A stretch of DNA of 64,000 nucleotides from Anaerolineae bacterium (GCA_022841825.1 JALHQT010000001.1:744001-808000); one strand, 5' to 3'; shown: positions 9,305 to 21,861, numbered from the stretch's first letter. Numbers and translations: made by a program. The notes: generated by a model from the letters alone, not told the origin.

Positions 9305-9326
9305 ACGAGACGCCAGAGCGTCTCGT
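9305..9326 (-). terminator. Perfect 9-bp stem hairpin after the 9355 gene
   Basis: ACGAGACGC (9305-9313), loop CAGA, GCGTCTCGT (9318-9326). On the minus strand it lies 28 nt after the stop of the small secreted protein and is followed by TTTGCTTTG. A likely Rho-independent terminator with a weak T-tract. Confidence 0.6.
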
Positions 9327-9354
9327 CGATTCTCAAACGAATGGCGCGGTGCGT

Positions 9355-9789
9355 TCAGGGCAGTGGCGCAAATGAGCAGTAGTATTCACTCACATTCAAC
9401 GCCGCAAAGTCACCTGCATCAAACCCAACGTACTGCAAATCGCGAAGTGCCCAGTCCGTAACGCGCACCTGATACCCTGGCATATCAGGGGGGCATCCGC
9501 CTGGAGTATCGTAAAACACGTACACGTACCGCGCGGTCTCCACGCCATCGAACACGCTGAACAACCCTCGGTCATCCGAGCTGATGCACAACTCCATCAG
9601 CGCCTCGTTGGTACGGCAGAGGGTATGCACCGGCTCGCGAGCAGCAGCAACCTCCGCACTTGTGGGCGCAGAGGCAACGGCGAGAGTGGCAGGGGTGTTG
9701 TTGGTAGCAGGGTTGGCAAAGATCGAAATCGCGGCAGTCAATCCGGCGATAAGGAGCAGCGCGCCAACGGTGATGATGACTGCCTTCAT
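9355..9789 (-). CDS. Small secreted or membrane-anchored protein of unknown function
   Basis: About 144 aa from the ATG at 9789, which has GGAGG 8 nt upstream; the longer frame to 9816 lacks this. The N-terminus MKAVIITVGALLLIAGLTAAISIF is a signal peptide or anchor, followed by an Ala/Thr/Pro-rich linker. The mature part contains four to five cysteines (HTLCRTNEALMELCISS, GGCPPDMPGY, EYYCSF) that could form disulfides outside the membrane. No family recognised. Confidence 0.7.
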   Translation of the reverse strand: MKAVIITVGALLLIAGLTAAISIFANPATNNTPATLAVASAPTSAEVAAAREPVHTLCRTNEALMELCISSDDRGLFSVFDGVETARYVYVFYDTPGGCPPDMPGYQVRVTDWALRDLQYVGFDAGDFAALNVSEYYCSFAPLP

Positions 9790-9917
9790 GGGAAATGCCT
9801 CCAACCACACAACCAAACGTCATGAGACTCATTGTGGTCGGCGTCCCTAACTGAATGCTAACGCTCAAGCCTATCGCGTATGAAAGGTGTATCAAGAACG
9901 TTCAGCAATGCGAAATT

Positions 9918-10415
9918 TCATGTAGAAGGGATCTTAACCATTCCAAATCGAGTTCGCAGGTGACGATACAAGAACAGGAAACGCAGCGGCAGTCCATCAA
10001 ACATCAACCGCGTCAACAGACCCGCAAGCCCGGGTTTATGTGCGATCTGTATCCGATCCCTCAGCTCGACGCCCCCGGGGACATCGGTGATCATGTGCTC
10101 GTGATACCAGTACGCGACAGGACCCTTAACCTGGAAATCCACAAAAGACGTGTCATTGATACCAGGCATGTGCTGGGCATGCCAACGAACCGGTATCGGA
10201 CCCATCCAAAGCGTGAACTCGACATCACCGCCGACGAGGTTCTCCAGGCGGTCGTGGTGTACCTGCACTAGAATAGGCGGCGGCGTCAAACGGCTGAACG
10301 CGCCAGGGGCTGCATGAAATGCAAAGCACTGCCTGGCAGTCCTGCCCCTGAATATCGAAACATGCTCAAAAAGCTTTGCATTGGCAGGGGCAGGCGGGGC
10401 ACTCGTAGTGAACAC
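9918..10415 (-). CDS. SRPBCC-fold (START-like) ligand-binding protein
   Basis: 165 aa. The sequence pattern, with an N-terminal F.HVSIFRGR.., central LVQVHHDRLENLVGGDVEFTLWMGPIPVRW, DTSFVDFQVKGPVAYWYHEHMITD and a C-terminal long helix GLLTRLMFDGLPLRFLFLYR, is that of Bet v1/polyketide-cyclase-like SRPBCC proteins. These bind hydrophobic ligands. No catalytic residue can be assigned. It stands alone between two unknown small genes. Confidence 0.65.
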   Translation of the reverse strand: MFTTSAPPAPANAKLFEHVSIFRGRTARQCFAFHAAPGAFSRLTPPPILVQVHHDRLENLVGGDVEFTLWMGPIPVRWHAQHMPGINDTSFVDFQVKGPVAYWYHEHMITDVPGGVELRDRIQIAHKPGLAGLLTRLMFDGLPLRFLFLYRHLRTRFGMVKIPST

Positions 10416-10515
10416 AGACTCATCCTCATTGATGTTGAACCCAACATCCTAAGCGTCCCGGAATGGTCTGAAGTTTGGATGAGTATGGCTTAAGCAACGC
10501 ACGAATGCAGCAGAA

Positions 10516-10926
10516 TCACACCTGTGCACTCTCTGGCTGCATATCATACTTCTGGATCAGCACCAGCGCCTCGCCAATGGTGCGCACAAAGTGCACCTTT
10601 TCGTGAAACTTCGCATACTGTTCGGGCGCGATCTTGCGCATGACCGACGTAATCGACTGAAAAAACAGATGCTGCCCCACAATGATATGAAGACCCTCGT
10701 ATTCCGGGACATACATGGCAATCCGGCTCAGTGTCGTGATGCCCGCGCGTGGAAACCGAGGCACAAACTGAAATACATAAATCAGATGGACGGTGCGACG
10801 CAGCACTGTCAGCATCTCACGTTGATTGCCGACGGTCTCCATATACTCATTCAGGCTGTGTTCGCCCTCAAAGGTCGTCAGCAGGATGCGCGGGTCATTA
10901 TTGAACCATTGTGTCGTTATCGCCAT
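10516..10926 (-). CDS. Conserved hypothetical protein, 136 aa
   Basis: A compact globular protein starting MAITTQWFNNDPRILLTTFEGEHSLNEYMETV, with alternating strands and helices (VHLIYVFQFVPRFP, LHIIVGQHLFFQSI). The pattern recalls SpoIIAA/STAS-like domains, but no signature is decisive. No catalytic motif seen. It is divergent from the 11150 gene, with a shared 223-bp promoter region. Confidence 0.6.
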   Translation of the reverse strand: MAITTQWFNNDPRILLTTFEGEHSLNEYMETVGNQREMLTVLRRTVHLIYVFQFVPRFPRAGITTLSRIAMYVPEYEGLHIIVGQHLFFQSITSVMRKIAPEQYAKFHEKVHFVRTIGEALVLIQKYDMQPESAQV

Positions 10927-11061
10927 ACGCCACCGTCTTCCCGGAATACTGGTGAGGATTTACGTAGCATTCGTTTTACATTTGTTTTAGGTTAGCGTGA
11001 AAATCATAAACCAACACTTAAGGTTTTGTGAAGTGTGGAAACGCATGGACTTTCGTGATGG

Positions 11062-11110
11062 TTGACACCTGGGCGATCTGCATACATTTCTCTCACAATC
11101 GCGCTACAAT
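11062..11110 (+). promoter_or_regulatory. Possible promoter of the CoA-ligase/acetyltransferase gene
   Basis: TTGACA at 11062-11067 is followed by TACATT at 11083-11088 (15-bp spacer, short). A second -10-like TACAAT lies at 11105-11110. Both are weak candidates in the divergent intergenic region. Confidence 0.3.
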
Positions 11111-11149
11111 CTGCGTAACATGCTCACGCAGCACAGGAGAGAGTCCCGA

Positions 11150-13882
11150 ATGCAGCCAATTCCCAACCCCAAGTCCCTCGAACGTTCCCAATACCCAGAT
11201 GGGTTGGACTCGATCTTCTCACCACGCAATGTCGCGGTCATCGGCGCTACTGACCGCCCCGGCAGCGTCGGAAGGACAATTCTCTGGAACCTGATCAGCA
11301 ACCCCTTTGGCGGGACGGTCTACCCGGTCAATCCGACGAAATCAGCCATCCTTGGCATTCGCGCGTACCCGGATATCCGGTCGCTGCCGGAAGTGCCCGA
11401 CCTGGTTGTCATTGTCACACCCGCAAAAACCGTACCCCCAATCATCAAGGACTGCGTCGAACTGGGAATTCCAGGGGCAATCATCATCTCGGCGGGGTTT
11501 AAGGAAGTTGGTGAGGAAGGTGTCGCGCTCGAGCGCCAGATTATGGAGTACGCGCGCCAGGGCGAAATGCGCATCATCGGACCCAACTGTCTTGGCGTCA
11601 TGAGTCCAGTGAGCGGTCTGAATGCCACCTTCGCGGGCGCGATGGCGCGCCCCGGCAATATCGCCTTTATCAGCCAGTCCGGTGCTCTCTTGACTGCCGT
11701 TCTGGATTGGAGCTTCCGGCAGAACGTCGGCTTCAGCGCCTTCGCCTCACTCGGCTCTATGCTCGACGTGGGATGGGGCGACCTGATCGACTATCTGGGG
11801 CGCGACCCCAAAACCAGCAGCATCGTCATCTACATGGAGACGGTTGGCGATGCGCGCAAATTTCTGAGTGCCGCGCGCGAAGTCGCTCTGCAAAAACCCA
11901 TTATTGTCATCAAACCAGGACGCACAGAAGCGGCAGCCCGCGCCGCCGCCTCTCATACCGGTTCTCTGGCGGGCAGCGATGGCGTGCTTGAAGCCGCGTT
12001 TCGCCGTTCGGGCGTACTGCGCGTCAATACCATCAGCGAAGTGTTCGAGCTGGCGGAAGTCCTCGGAAAGCAACCGCGTCCGCGTGGGAACCGCCTGACG
12101 ATCATCACCAATGCCGGTGGACCGGGCGTGCTGGCGACCGACGCGCTGATCGGCGGGGGCGGCGCGCTGGCGAATGTTAGTCCCGAAACAATGGGCAAAC
12201 TGAATGAATTTCTACCAGGCGCGTGGAGCCACAATAACCCCATCGACGTGCTGGGCGATGCCTCTCCCGAAATCTATGCGAAGGCGCTGGCGACCGCAGG
12301 CGATGACCCGGAAAGCGATGGGCTGTTTGTCATCCTCACCCCACAGGCAATGACGGACCCGACGCAAACGGCAGAAGCGCTGCGCCCCTATGCGAAAATC
12401 GAGGGTAAACCCGTGCTGGCGAGCTGGATGGGCGGCGCAGAAGTGCAGGCAGGCGTGGATATTCTCAACCGAGCGGGGATTCCAACATTTGAATTCCCCG
12501 ATGATGCTGCCAAAGCATTCAACTTCATGTGGCGTTACAGCGAAAACCTCAAGAGCCTGTATCAGACGCCGAGCCTTCCGGAAGACACCACCGGGCGAAC
12601 GCCCGACCGTGCACGAGTCGCAGCCATTATCGAAAATGCGCGGAGCGAAGGGCGTACCATCCTGACCGAATTCGAGTCGAAGGATGTGCTGCTTGCCTAT
12701 CACATCCCAACGGTGCCGACCAAAGTCGCCACGACGGTCGATGATGCGGTCGCCTTTGCCGATGAGATGGGCTACCCGGTCGTCATCAAGCTGCACAGCG
12801 AGACGATCACCCACAAGACAGATGTCGGCGGCGTGCAGCTCAATCTCAAGAACGCCGATGCCGTCCGCACCGCCTATCAGACAATCTTCGACTCGGTGAG
12901 CCGTGCCGCCAGCGCCGAAGACTTCGACGGCGTCGCCGTGCAGCCGATGGTCAAGCTCGACGGTTACGAACTCATCCTCGGCAGCTATGCCGACGCGCAG
13001 TTCGGACCGGTCATCCTCTTCGGGACAGGCGGTCAGCTCGTGGAAGTCTACAAAGACCGCGCTCTCGGATTGCCCCCGCTCAATACCACACTTGCACACC
13101 TGATGATCGAGCAGACCAAAATCTACGAGGCGCTCAAAGGGGTGCGCGGTCGTCCACCTGTTGATGTCGATGCGCTGGAAGAGATGATGGTTCTGTTCAG
13201 CCAGCTCGTGGTCGAACAACCCTATATTGCCGAGATCGATATCAACCCGCTGCTCACCAACCATGAGCGCATGATTGCACTCGATGCCCGCGTCGTACTC
13301 CATCCGAAAGAGGTCGATGTCAGAGACCTTCCGCGTCCTGCCATCCGTCCCTACCCGATTCAGTACGTCTATCCCTTGCAGCTCAAAGACGGCAGCACGG
13401 TCACACTGCGCCCGATCCGCCCTGAAGATGAACCCCTGATCGCCGCGTTCAACATCGGGCTTTCGGAGCGCTCGGTATACCTGCGCTACCTGCAGGCGCT
13501 CAATCTCAACCAGCGCACGCAGCATGAGCGGCTGGCGCGCCTGTGCTACATCGACTATGACCGGGAAATGGCGTTGGTGGTGGAGCGCGCTAACGAGCGG
13601 ACGGGTGGACCAGAAATCCTGGGCGTGGCGCGTTTCGCAAAGGCGCACAACCGCCCACGCGCGGAGTTCGCAATCATCGTCAGCGACCGCTTCCAGGGTC
13701 AGGGCATCGGGCGGCAGTTGATGGAGAAGCTGATCGAAGTTGCGCGGCGCGAAGACCTGGAGATCCTGAGCGGCGTTGTGCTGCCAGAGAACACCGAAAT
13801 GCTGCGTTTGATGGAAAAGCTCGGATTCGAAATGCAGCGTGCAGAAGGCGAGCAACTCGTCCGAGCAACGCTGGCGCTGTAG
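11150..13882 (+). CDS. Acyl-CoA synthetase (NDP-forming)/GNAT fusion, Pat-type protein acetyltransferase
   Basis: 910 aa from the ATG at 11150 (GGAGAG 9 nt upstream). Order: CoA-binding domain ([21 protein letters not shown]), succinyl-CoA-ligase-like domain with [15 protein letters not shown] and the histidine segment [15 protein letters not shown]-grasp domain (about 490-710; [28 protein letters not shown]), and a C-terminal GNAT domain (about 745-910; [33 protein letters not shown]). This is the architecture of Pat/PatZ protein lysine acetyltransferases, which inactivate AMP-forming acetyl-CoA synthetase. Acs lies 2.3 kb downstream. Whether the ligase half is catalytic cannot be told from sequence alone. 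Confidence 0.85.
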   Translation: MQPIPNPKSLERSQYPDGLDSIFSPRNVAVIGATDRPGSVGRTILWNLISNPFGGTVYPVNPTKSAILGIRAYPDIRSLPEVPDLVVIVTPAKTVPPIIKDCVELGIPGAIIISAGFKEVGEEGVALERQIMEYARQGEMRIIGPNCLGVMSPVSGLNATFAGAMARPGNIAFISQSGALLTAVLDWSFRQNVGFSAFASLGSMLDVGWGDLIDYLGRDPKTSSIVIYMETVGDARKFLSAAREVALQKPIIVIKPGRTEAAARAAASHTGSLAGSDGVLEAAFRRSGVLRVNTISEVFELAEVLGKQPRPRGNRLTIITNAGGPGVLATDALIGGGGALANVSPETMGKLNEFLPGAWSHNNPIDVLGDASPEIYAKALATAGDDPESDGLFVILTPQAMTDPTQTAEALRPYAKIEGKPVLASWMGGAEVQAGVDILNRAGIPTFEFPDDAAKAFNFMWRYSENLKSLYQTPSLPEDTTGRTPDRARVAAIIENARSEGRTILTEFESKDVLLAYHIPTVPTKVATTVDDAVAFADEMGYPVVIKLHSETITHKTDVGGVQLNLKNADAVRTAYQTIFDSVSRAASAEDFDGVAVQPMVKLDGYELILGSYADAQFGPVILFGTGGQLVEVYKDRALGLPPLNTTLAHLMIEQTKIYEALKGVRGRPPVDVDALEEMMVLFSQLVVEQPYIAEIDINPLLTNHERMIALDARVVLHPKEVDVRDLPRPAIRPYPIQYVYPLQLKDGSTVTLRPIRPEDEPLIAAFNIGLSERSVYLRYLQALNLNQRTQHERLARLCYIDYDREMALVVERANERTGGPEILGVARFAKAHNRPRAEFAIIVSDRFQGQGIGRQLMEKLIEVARREDLEILSGVVLPENTEMLRLMEKLGFEMQRAEGEQLVRATLAL

Positions 13883-13895
13883 GTCAATGCAAGAA

Positions 13896-13922
13896 GACGG
13901 CGCGCTGCCTCAGTGCGCCGTC
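13896..13922. terminator. Bidirectional hairpin between convergent genes
   Basis: GACGGCGC (13896-13903) pairs with GCGCCGTC (13915-13922). It sits in the 50-bp gap between the stop of the CoA-ligase fusion and the stop of the convergent lipoprotein gene, so it can serve both. Confidence 0.6.
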
Positions 13923-13932
13923 CCTGTTGAGG

Positions 13933-14808
13933 CTACTGCCCCGCGACAACATTCCCGGCGCTGTCCACTACGCGCCCGCCCCCTGTCACATTCGCGTTGA
14001 CCTGCGGCGTGCCGCTGAACTGCACACTCCCACTGCCACTCATCGTCACGTCGAGCTGCTGCATCACGTTCACGAACGCCGCCAACGACCCGCCAATGTC
14101 GAGCTGCGCGCTACCCGCCATCAGGTCTGCCGCGCGAAACTCGCCGCTGCCCGGCGCAGTGAGCGTAAGGGATTCGACGTTGCCCAAAACATCAACCGTG
14201 CCGCTTCCGCCGATCGTGGCAAACATCTCAACTGCGGTCACCGCCGCGAAATCAACACGCCCTTGCCCCGTAATATTGACCGTGACCGATTGAGCGGTTA
14301 AGGGCTGGAGGATGATGTCGCCAGAACCCGTGAGATCGATCTGGAGCGTTTCGGTGACCAGCGAGCTAATGTTGACCACTCCAGCACCACTAAGCGTATA
14401 AGCGCGCAGAGTCGGTACCGTAATGCGCACCGTGATCGCGGAGGCATCCACAGTCGTGCCATCCGAAATGCGCAGGTCGAGCGTGTCATCGCTGACGGTG
14501 GATTGAATGAGGGCAAGGATCGTGGGATCTGCTTCGATCCGCACTGAAGCCTCCGCGCCCGCGCTGACAGATACATTGGCAGGCAGACTCTGTACGATAG
14601 CGCTAAACGATCCAACCGTCAGGGTGGGTCCCGATACCGCTGGAGCAGCAGTTGCTCCGCCGCTTAAAACACCCTCCATCGTCGGTGTCGCAACGTTCTG
14701 ATTGTCAAGGCTGGCGAGCGTGGGCAAATCCCCGGACGGCGCAGGTGCTTGCTGGCAGGCAGAAAAGCACAGAGCGCAGATAAGCATGAGGATAATAGTC
14801 GGCTTCAT
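13933..14808 (-). CDS. Lipoprotein with head-GIN (DUF2807) beta-helix domain
   Basis: 291 aa from the ATG at 14808 (GGGAGAG ribosome site). The signal peptide ends in a lipobox LCFSAC followed by a Pro/Ala-rich linker. The rest is built of repeated short strands such as RVDFAAVTAVEMFATIGGSGTVDVLG, LTLTAPGSGEFRAADL and LDVTMSGSGSVQFSG. The recurrent SGSG turns are typical of DUF2807 'head GIN' domains of surface adhesin-like proteins. It is probably anchored on the outer face of the membrane. Role unknown. Confidence 0.8.
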   Translation of the reverse strand: MKPTIILMLICALCFSACQQAPAPSGDLPTLASLDNQNVATPTMEGVLSGGATAAPAVSGPTLTVGSFSAIVQSLPANVSVSAGAEASVRIEADPTILALIQSTVSDDTLDLRISDGTTVDASAITVRITVPTLRAYTLSGAGVVNISSLVTETLQIDLTGSGDIILQPLTAQSVTVNITGQGRVDFAAVTAVEMFATIGGSGTVDVLGNVESLTLTAPGSGEFRAADLMAGSAQLDIGGSLAAFVNVMQQLDVTMSGSGSVQFSGTPQVNANVTGGGRVVDSAGNVVAGQ

Positions 14809-14898
14809 GACCCACTCTCCCAAATAAAAAGGGCAACGCCCTATTATGGCATCACCCTTTGCTTTTGCGCGTATGACCTCGGTCATGCAGGCAGACCG

Positions 14899-16008
14899 CT
14901 AACCAAAGCGCATCCTCATCTGCAAATGTCGCACTGCCGCTTCACGAGTCAGCATCCCGACAAGCTGATCATCCTGTTCCACAGGCAGCTGCTGAACGCG
15001 CGCCTCGTCCATCGCGCGAAGCGCCGCGATCAAATCCATATCCGCTCGCACGCGGAGCACGCGCTCCCAGGGAGTCATCACCTGTCGAGCGGCTGTGTAG
15101 CGCCATACATTGCGTGGCACACGCACCAGATCGTTTAGCGTCAGAATGCCCGCCAGTCGATCTTCATCGCGGATGACGAAGGCGCGTTCACCTGTGCGCA
15201 TGGCATACTGCTCAAGAACTTCCTGCAACGGCGTCAGCCCGTTGACCAGCGACCACCCACGCGACATGACATCGCTAACGCGCATACCGGTCAGCGTCTG
15301 CTGTACGCGAGACATCGTATAGGTCTGATCCGCCGCGTTCTTAAGGAACCAGCCAATGACGATCAGCCACAAGCCGTTGACGAACCCGCCGAGTAGGATT
15401 TCAAACGCTCCAAAACCGATGAAACCCCAGGCGACCCAACGCCCACCAGTCGCTGCAACCCGCGTCGCGCGATGTTGGTCGCCCGTACGCCACCAGACAA
15501 GCGCCTTTAGGACGCGACCACCGTCGAGCGGATAACCGGGGATGAGGTTGAAGAGCGCCAGCGACAGATTCACGCCAGCAAGCCAACCACCCATCACGCC
15601 GAGCAGTGTCGCGCCAAAGATCATCGAGACGATGGCGAAGAGCGCCGCCAGCACGAAGCTGACAAGCGGACCAGCCGCCGCGATACGGAACTCTTCGCCC
15701 GGCGTCCGGCTGTCCTGTTCGAGCTGCGCAACGCCGCCGAACATGAAGAGCGTGATGGCGCGCACGCGGATACCGCTGCGCTGCGCGGCGTAGGCGTGAC
15801 CGAGTTCATGCAGCAGCACCGAGCTGAAGAACAGCACGGCGGTCAATGCACCGACGACCAGCGCGATCACCCCGCTGATGCCAGGGAACGCCTGCGGGAA
15901 CAACCCAGCCGAGAGCGAAAACGTGATCAGAGCGAAAATCAGGAACCAACTGGCGTTCAAGCCAATTGGAATGCCCCATACCTGTCCGAGTTTGATGTCT
16001 GAGTTCAA
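14899..16008 (-). CDS. Site-2 protease-type M50 metallopeptidase with CBS domains
   Basis: 369 aa. Membrane segments surround the zinc motif VLLHELGHAYAA (HExxH near residue 67) and the third ligand in NLIPGYPLDGGRVLKAL. After the membrane core, two CBS domains follow (MRVSDVMSRGW.. and ARQVMTPWERVLRV..). This is the Rv2869/SpoIVFB-like family of intramembrane proteases whose activity may be tuned by nucleotide binding to CBS. It is divergently transcribed from acs. No obvious sigma/anti-sigma partner is adjacent. Confidence 0.9.
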   Translation of the reverse strand: MNSDIKLGQVWGIPIGLNASWFLIFALITFSLSAGLFPQAFPGISGVIALVVGALTAVLFFSSVLLHELGHAYAAQRSGIRVRAITLFMFGGVAQLEQDSRTPGEEFRIAAAGPLVSFVLAALFAIVSMIFGATLLGVMGGWLAGVNLSLALFNLIPGYPLDGGRVLKALVWWRTGDQHRATRVAATGGRWVAWGFIGFGAFEILLGGFVNGLWLIVIGWFLKNAADQTYTMSRVQQTLTGMRVSDVMSRGWSLVNGLTPLQEVLEQYAMRTGERAFVIRDEDRLAGILTLNDLVRVPRNVWRYTAARQVMTPWERVLRVRADMDLIAALRAMDEARVQQLPVEQDDQLVGMLTREAAVRHLQMRMRFG

Positions 16009-16111
16009 GATGCTTTACTGTGCCTCCAAAGACATGTTCCCATTAGACGCGCAAAATGTTAGATAAGTTATAGTTTTCGCCTCATTCGGGCGCGTTCCCC
16101 TACAAAGTGGG

Positions 16112-16149
16112 GGCTGGCTGATGCAAGTCTGCCAGCCACCTCGTATAAT
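16112..16149 (+). promoter_or_regulatory. acs promoter with operator-like inverted repeat
   Basis: A perfect TATAAT lies at 16144-16149, 48 bp before the acs start. GGCTGGC (16112-16118) and GCCAGCC (16131-16137) form an inverted repeat across the expected -35 position, where no good TTGACA is present. This suggests a promoter controlled by a dimeric regulator. Confidence 0.45.
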
Positions 16150-16197
16150 TCCGCCTCACCAAATTTTGATTGCGCGAACTGAGGAGCTTTTTTACAA

Positions 16198-18095
<1,898 letters not shown>

Positions 18096-18099
<4 letters not shown>

Positions 18100-18836
18100 C
18101 GCAGCGCATCACACGCCGGGAAGTCATGCTCGTCACGGGTCTCGCAGCGACGGTGTGCGCTGCGAGCGCCCTCGGCGTGGGCGGGCTGCTGCTCCTGCGC
18201 AGGCGGGCAGCACCCACGCCCACGCCGCAGCCCTCCGCGCCGCCAAGCCTTCCGCCCCAGCCGATCATCGTCCCGCGAGCGGCATGGGGCGCGCGCGATC
18301 CGGATCATGCGGCACCCAACGAGTACGGTTATGCCGAGTCCGCGCTTGACAGCAGTTGGTGGGTCTATCCAGGCGATCTCGCCGCGGTCTACAACACCGT
18401 CGTCATTCACCACACCGCGCACACCCAAGACACCGTGGAAACCATGCAGGACATCCAGAACCTGCACATAAACCGCAACGGCTGGGCGGATATTGGCTAT
18501 CATTACGGCATCGACGCCGACGGCAACATCTACGAGGGGCGCGACATTGGGGTGCGCGGCTCATCGGTCGGCGGATACAACACCGGACTGCTCGGCGTTG
18601 TGCTGATGGGCAACTTCGAGTTCGATCAGCCGATGGAAGCGCAAGTTGCCTCCGCACAGCTTCTCGTCAACTGGCTCGCCGCGCTGTATAGCCTCAGTCA
18701 CCTCGCCGGGCACAGCGAATTCAACAGCAACACTGTCTGCCCCGGCGAGAACATTGCCACGCAGCTTGACACTTTCGCCTCGAACGCAGGTTTACAGCGC
18801 GGTACAGGCGGATATGTCGCACCATCATTCGGGTAA
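18096..18836 (+). CDS. PGRP/amidase_2-type N-acetylmuramoyl-L-alanine amidase, exported
   Basis: 246 aa. The N-terminus has TRREVM followed by a hydrophobic stretch and an RRR stop, compatible with a Tat-like signal or membrane anchor. A Pro/Thr-rich linker follows, then the PGRP domain: IVPRAAWGAR, the zinc ligand in VVIHHTAH, catalytic tyrosine in GYHYGIDADGNIYEGRD, and the second and third ligands in LAGHSEFNSNTVCPGENI. It cleaves the MurNAc-L-Ala bond of peptidoglycan. It overlaps acs by 4 nt, so the two are co-translated. Confidence 0.88.
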
Positions 18837-18886
18837 TTGCGGCATAATCGCACTATCGTCACGTTCCACTGCCTGGAGATGTCCTC

Positions 18887-20347
18887 ATGATGCCCCCTAA
18901 CCACGCCAACACCACCACTATCGTCATCTTCGGCGCATCCGGCGACCTGACCAGCCGCAAACTTGTCCCCGCGCTCTACAACCTGCTGCGCAAAGGGCGA
19001 CTGCCTGCCCGCTGCAATATCGTCGGTTATGCGCGCCGTCCCTACAGCGATGAGGAGTTTCGCGCCCTCATGCGCGAGGCGGTCGAAAAGTCAGTCGGTC
19101 TGAATGAGCAGTGGGCAGAGTTCGAGTCCTGTCTGTGGTACATGCGCGGCGACCTGGACACGCCCGAAGACTACGCCGCGCTGCACGCACGTCTGCGCGA
19201 AATCGAAGGGGAACCCGCCAACCGCCTCTACTACCTGGCGACCGCCCCCAACTACTACGCTCCGATTGTCGAGCGCCTCGACGCGGAAGGGATGCACGAG
19301 GAAGAGGATGGCTGGCGGCGCATCGTGATCGAAAAGCCCTTCGGGTATGACCTCGGCAGCGCTCGCTCGCTTAACGACGCGGTACATAAGACCTTCCAGG
19401 AGAGCCAGATTTACCGCATCGATCACTACCTCGGCAAAGAAACCGTCCAGAACATCCTCTACTTCCGCTTTGCCAACGCCATCTTCGAGCCACTCTGGAA
19501 TCGTAATTACGTCGATAACGTCCAGATCACGGTCGCCGAACAGGTCGATGTCGAGCATCGCGGCGGCTACTACGATCAGGCGGGTGTGCTGCGCGACATG
19601 TTCCAGAACCACCTCCTCCAGCTCCTGACACTGACGGCGATGGAACCGCCGCCCTCGTTCGACGCGGATAAGCTGCGCGATGAAAAGGTCAAGGTGCTGG
19701 CGGCTCTGCGTCCAATCGCGGGAGCGGACATTCTACGCGCGCAGTATGACGGCTATCGGCAGGCTCCAGGCGTAGATCCTGCCTCCAGGACGCCCACTTA
19801 CGCGATGCTGCGACTGTTCATCGACAACTGGCGCTGGCAGGGCGTGCCATTCTATTTGCGCAGCGGCAAGGCGCTGAAGGCGAAGGCGAGCGAGATCGTC
19901 ATCGAGTTCCGCCGCCCACCGCACGTCATGTTCAACCTCGATAGCGTCAACATTAGCCGCCCGAACGCGCTTTCACTCTGCATCCAGCCGGATGAAGGGA
20001 TTCACCTCGCTTTCGAGACCAAAGTGCCGGATGGCGCGCGCGCGCTGAAACCGGTAGATCTGGAGTTCCATTACCGTGACGAGTTCACTGGCACAGCGCT
20101 GCCAGAGGCATACGAGCGCCTGTTGATGGATGCGATGCTGGGCGACGCGGCACTCTTCACACGCAGTGACGAGATCGAGATGGCGTGGATAAACATTGAC
20201 ACCATACACATGCACCTGAACGCATCAGACGCGCCGCCCATGCTGACCTACCCGCGCGGCAGTTGGGGTCCGGGAGAAGCTGACCGCTATCTGGCGCGGG
20301 ATGGGCGAGCATGGCGTATGGGCTGTATCCATGACGAGCAGCGTTAA
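18887..20347 (+). CDS. zwf: Glucose-6-phosphate 1-dehydrogenase
   Basis: 486 aa. NADP motif [19 protein letters not shown] at the N-terminus, [11 protein letters not shown], and the active-site [34 protein letters not shown] and [11 protein letters not shown] are conserved. It oxidises glucose-6-phosphate to 6-phosphogluconolactone, the first oxidative pentose phosphate step. The next gene is pgl, which hydrolyses the product. Start ATG preceded by GGAGAT. Confidence 0.97.
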   Translation: MMPPNHANTTTIVIFGASGDLTSRKLVPALYNLLRKGRLPARCNIVGYARRPYSDEEFRALMREAVEKSVGLNEQWAEFESCLWYMRGDLDTPEDYAALHARLREIEGEPANRLYYLATAPNYYAPIVERLDAEGMHEEEDGWRRIVIEKPFGYDLGSARSLNDAVHKTFQESQIYRIDHYLGKETVQNILYFRFANAIFEPLWNRNYVDNVQITVAEQVDVEHRGGYYDQAGVLRDMFQNHLLQLLTLTAMEPPPSFDADKLRDEKVKVLAALRPIAGADILRAQYDGYRQAPGVDPASRTPTYAMLRLFIDNWRWQGVPFYLRSGKALKAKASEIVIEFRRPPHVMFNLDSVNISRPNALSLCIQPDEGIHLAFETKVPDGARALKPVDLEFHYRDEFTGTALPEAYERLLMDAMLGDAALFTRSDEIEMAWINIDTIHMHLNASDAPPMLTYPRGSWGPGEADRYLARDGRAWRMGCIHDEQR

Positions 20348-20401
20348 CACCTGTTGCGACACATGTGACTATAGAATGAAACTATATCTGAGGTAATCAC
20401 T

Positions 20402-21229
20402 ATGCCAGACCTTCGCATCTATTCGACGGGGGCACTCGCCGCCCGCGCCATCGCCGACAGCTTTGTCAGCCTCGCTGAAGCCAGCATCGATGCGCGCGGG
20501 CGCTTCACCATCGCACTCAGTGGCGGGCAAACGCCGCGCCCGCTTTACACCATGCTGGCGACCCGCGAGTACAGCGATCAGGTCGATTGGTCACATGTCC
20601 ATGTCTTCTTCAGTGATGAGCGCTGTGTGCCACCAGAGCATCAAGACAGCAATTATCACATGGCACGCCTGGCGCTGCTTGATAATGTGCCGCTCCCCAT
20701 TTCGCACATCTATCGCATTCACGGCGAAACACCTCCTGAGCAGGCGGCAGTCGCTTACGAGCGAACGCTGCGCGAGTTCTTTGGACGACGAGAGTCAGGC
20801 GGCGGAGCGCGCTTCGATCTGGCGCTTCTCGGTGTGGGTACCGATGGGCATGTCGCCAGTCTCTTCCCGCATTCAGAGGCTTTGCTCGATGTCGAGCACT
20901 GGGTAACAGCAGTCCACGCCGAGCACCTGGATAGCTGGCGTGTGACCCTGACTCCTCAGGCACTCAACGCCGCGCAGAATGTCTATTTCTTTGTGACAGG
21001 GGACGAGAAGGCAGAGATCATTGGGCGCATTCACAGCCCAAACGAAGATGCCGAACCGCTGCCCGTCAACAGCATCCGACCGCGCTCAGGCAGTGTCCGT
21101 TGGTACGTCGATCAGGCAGCGGCAAAGCTGATCACCGGATCGATTGATTACATGGCGGCGAAACGTCCGCCGACGATCCAGAAACTGGGCGGACAGCCGT
21201 CCGACCAACTTTCAGACCAGGAGAGTTAG
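20402..21229 (+). CDS. pgl: 6-phosphogluconolactonase
   Basis: 275 aa. Motifs: FTIALSGGQTPRPLY, VHVFFSDERCVPPEHQDSNY and DLALLGVGTDGHVASLFPHS, with VTLTPQALNAA and VTGDEKAEII in the C-terminal half. Hydrolyses 6-phosphogluconolactone. Placed 54 bp after zwf with its own GAGG ribosome site. The last residues (SDQLSDQES) overlap the end of the convergent unknown gene by 4 bp. Confidence 0.95.
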   Translation: MPDLRIYSTGALAARAIADSFVSLAEASIDARGRFTIALSGGQTPRPLYTMLATREYSDQVDWSHVHVFFSDERCVPPEHQDSNYHMARLALLDNVPLPISHIYRIHGETPPEQAAVAYERTLREFFGRRESGGGARFDLALLGVGTDGHVASLFPHSEALLDVEHWVTAVHAEHLDSWRVTLTPQALNAAQNVYFFVTGDEKAEIIGRIHSPNEDAEPLPVNSIRPRSGSVRWYVDQAAAKLITGSIDYMAAKRPPTIQKLGGQPSDQLSDQES

Positions 21230-21846
21230 TCATCCCGCACCAGTTCGCCCCATTCAGCCACATAGCGCTCCAGGGCAACTGCGCTCTCGTCCCACAGGGC
21301 AGACATTTGTTCAGCATCGATCAAGAAGACCGCATTCTGTTTCCATGCCTTCACCGCCTGTCCGCGATGATCGATACCAACAGTCCCGACCACCCAGCGC
21401 TCGTAGCCTGCAATCCACCGCATACAGGACGCGCCAAGTTGGGCAGCACGCAGGCAGTCGGCGGGCGTCACAGCAAATCCACTCGTGTCTGGCGGCGCAA
21501 ACGACATAACAGACTCTCGCGGCAGCAGGCGAGGTTCAAATTCGTAGCGCTTCAGGTGCAGCGTGGCAAGCCCGTCCAGATGAAAGCCCACGTTACCGCC
21601 CCACAGCCGCAGAAGTCCACCGTCATCGAGGTTGATCGAGTAGGCGGTGCCCCCACACGACTTGTCCTGCCGATACTGGGTGAACCCATAGCGCAGCAGC
21701 AGGTTTCCCGCCTGGCGAATGTCGTATCCCCAGCACCAGAGCTGCTGATCGAACAGGCTGATCCCCAGGAGCTTCAGGGGCTTGATGGTATCACGCCACG
21801 CTTTGACCGCTGGAGCGAGCGGAGGAAGCAGTGTCTTCTTCGGCAT
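21226..21846 (-). CDS. Conserved hypothetical protein
   Basis: 206 aa from the ATG at 21846 (AGGTGG upstream), or five residues longer from a GTG at 21861. A soluble protein with W-rich segments (QQLWCWGYDIRQAGNLLLRYGF, SCMRWIAGYERWVVGTVG) and CGGTAYSINLDDGGLLRLWGGNVGF. No family recognised. It follows pfkA by about 15 bp on the same strand, so it is probably in the pfkA transcript. Confidence 0.65.
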   Translation of the reverse strand: MPKKTLLPPLAPAVKAWRDTIKPLKLLGISLFDQQLWCWGYDIRQAGNLLLRYGFTQYRQDKSCGGTAYSINLDDGGLLRLWGGNVGFHLDGLATLHLKRYEFEPRLLPRESVMSFAPPDTSGFAVTPADCLRAAQLGASCMRWIAGYERWVVGTVGIDHRGQAVKAWKQNAVFLIDAEQMSALWDESAVALERYVAEWGELVRDD

Positions 21847-21861
21847 CACGCAATCGACCAC

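Noticed and set aside
12212-13855. 547-codon minus-strand frame
   Set aside because: It is the antisense shadow of the CoA-ligase/GNAT gene; composition is His/Asp-rich and no motif is present.
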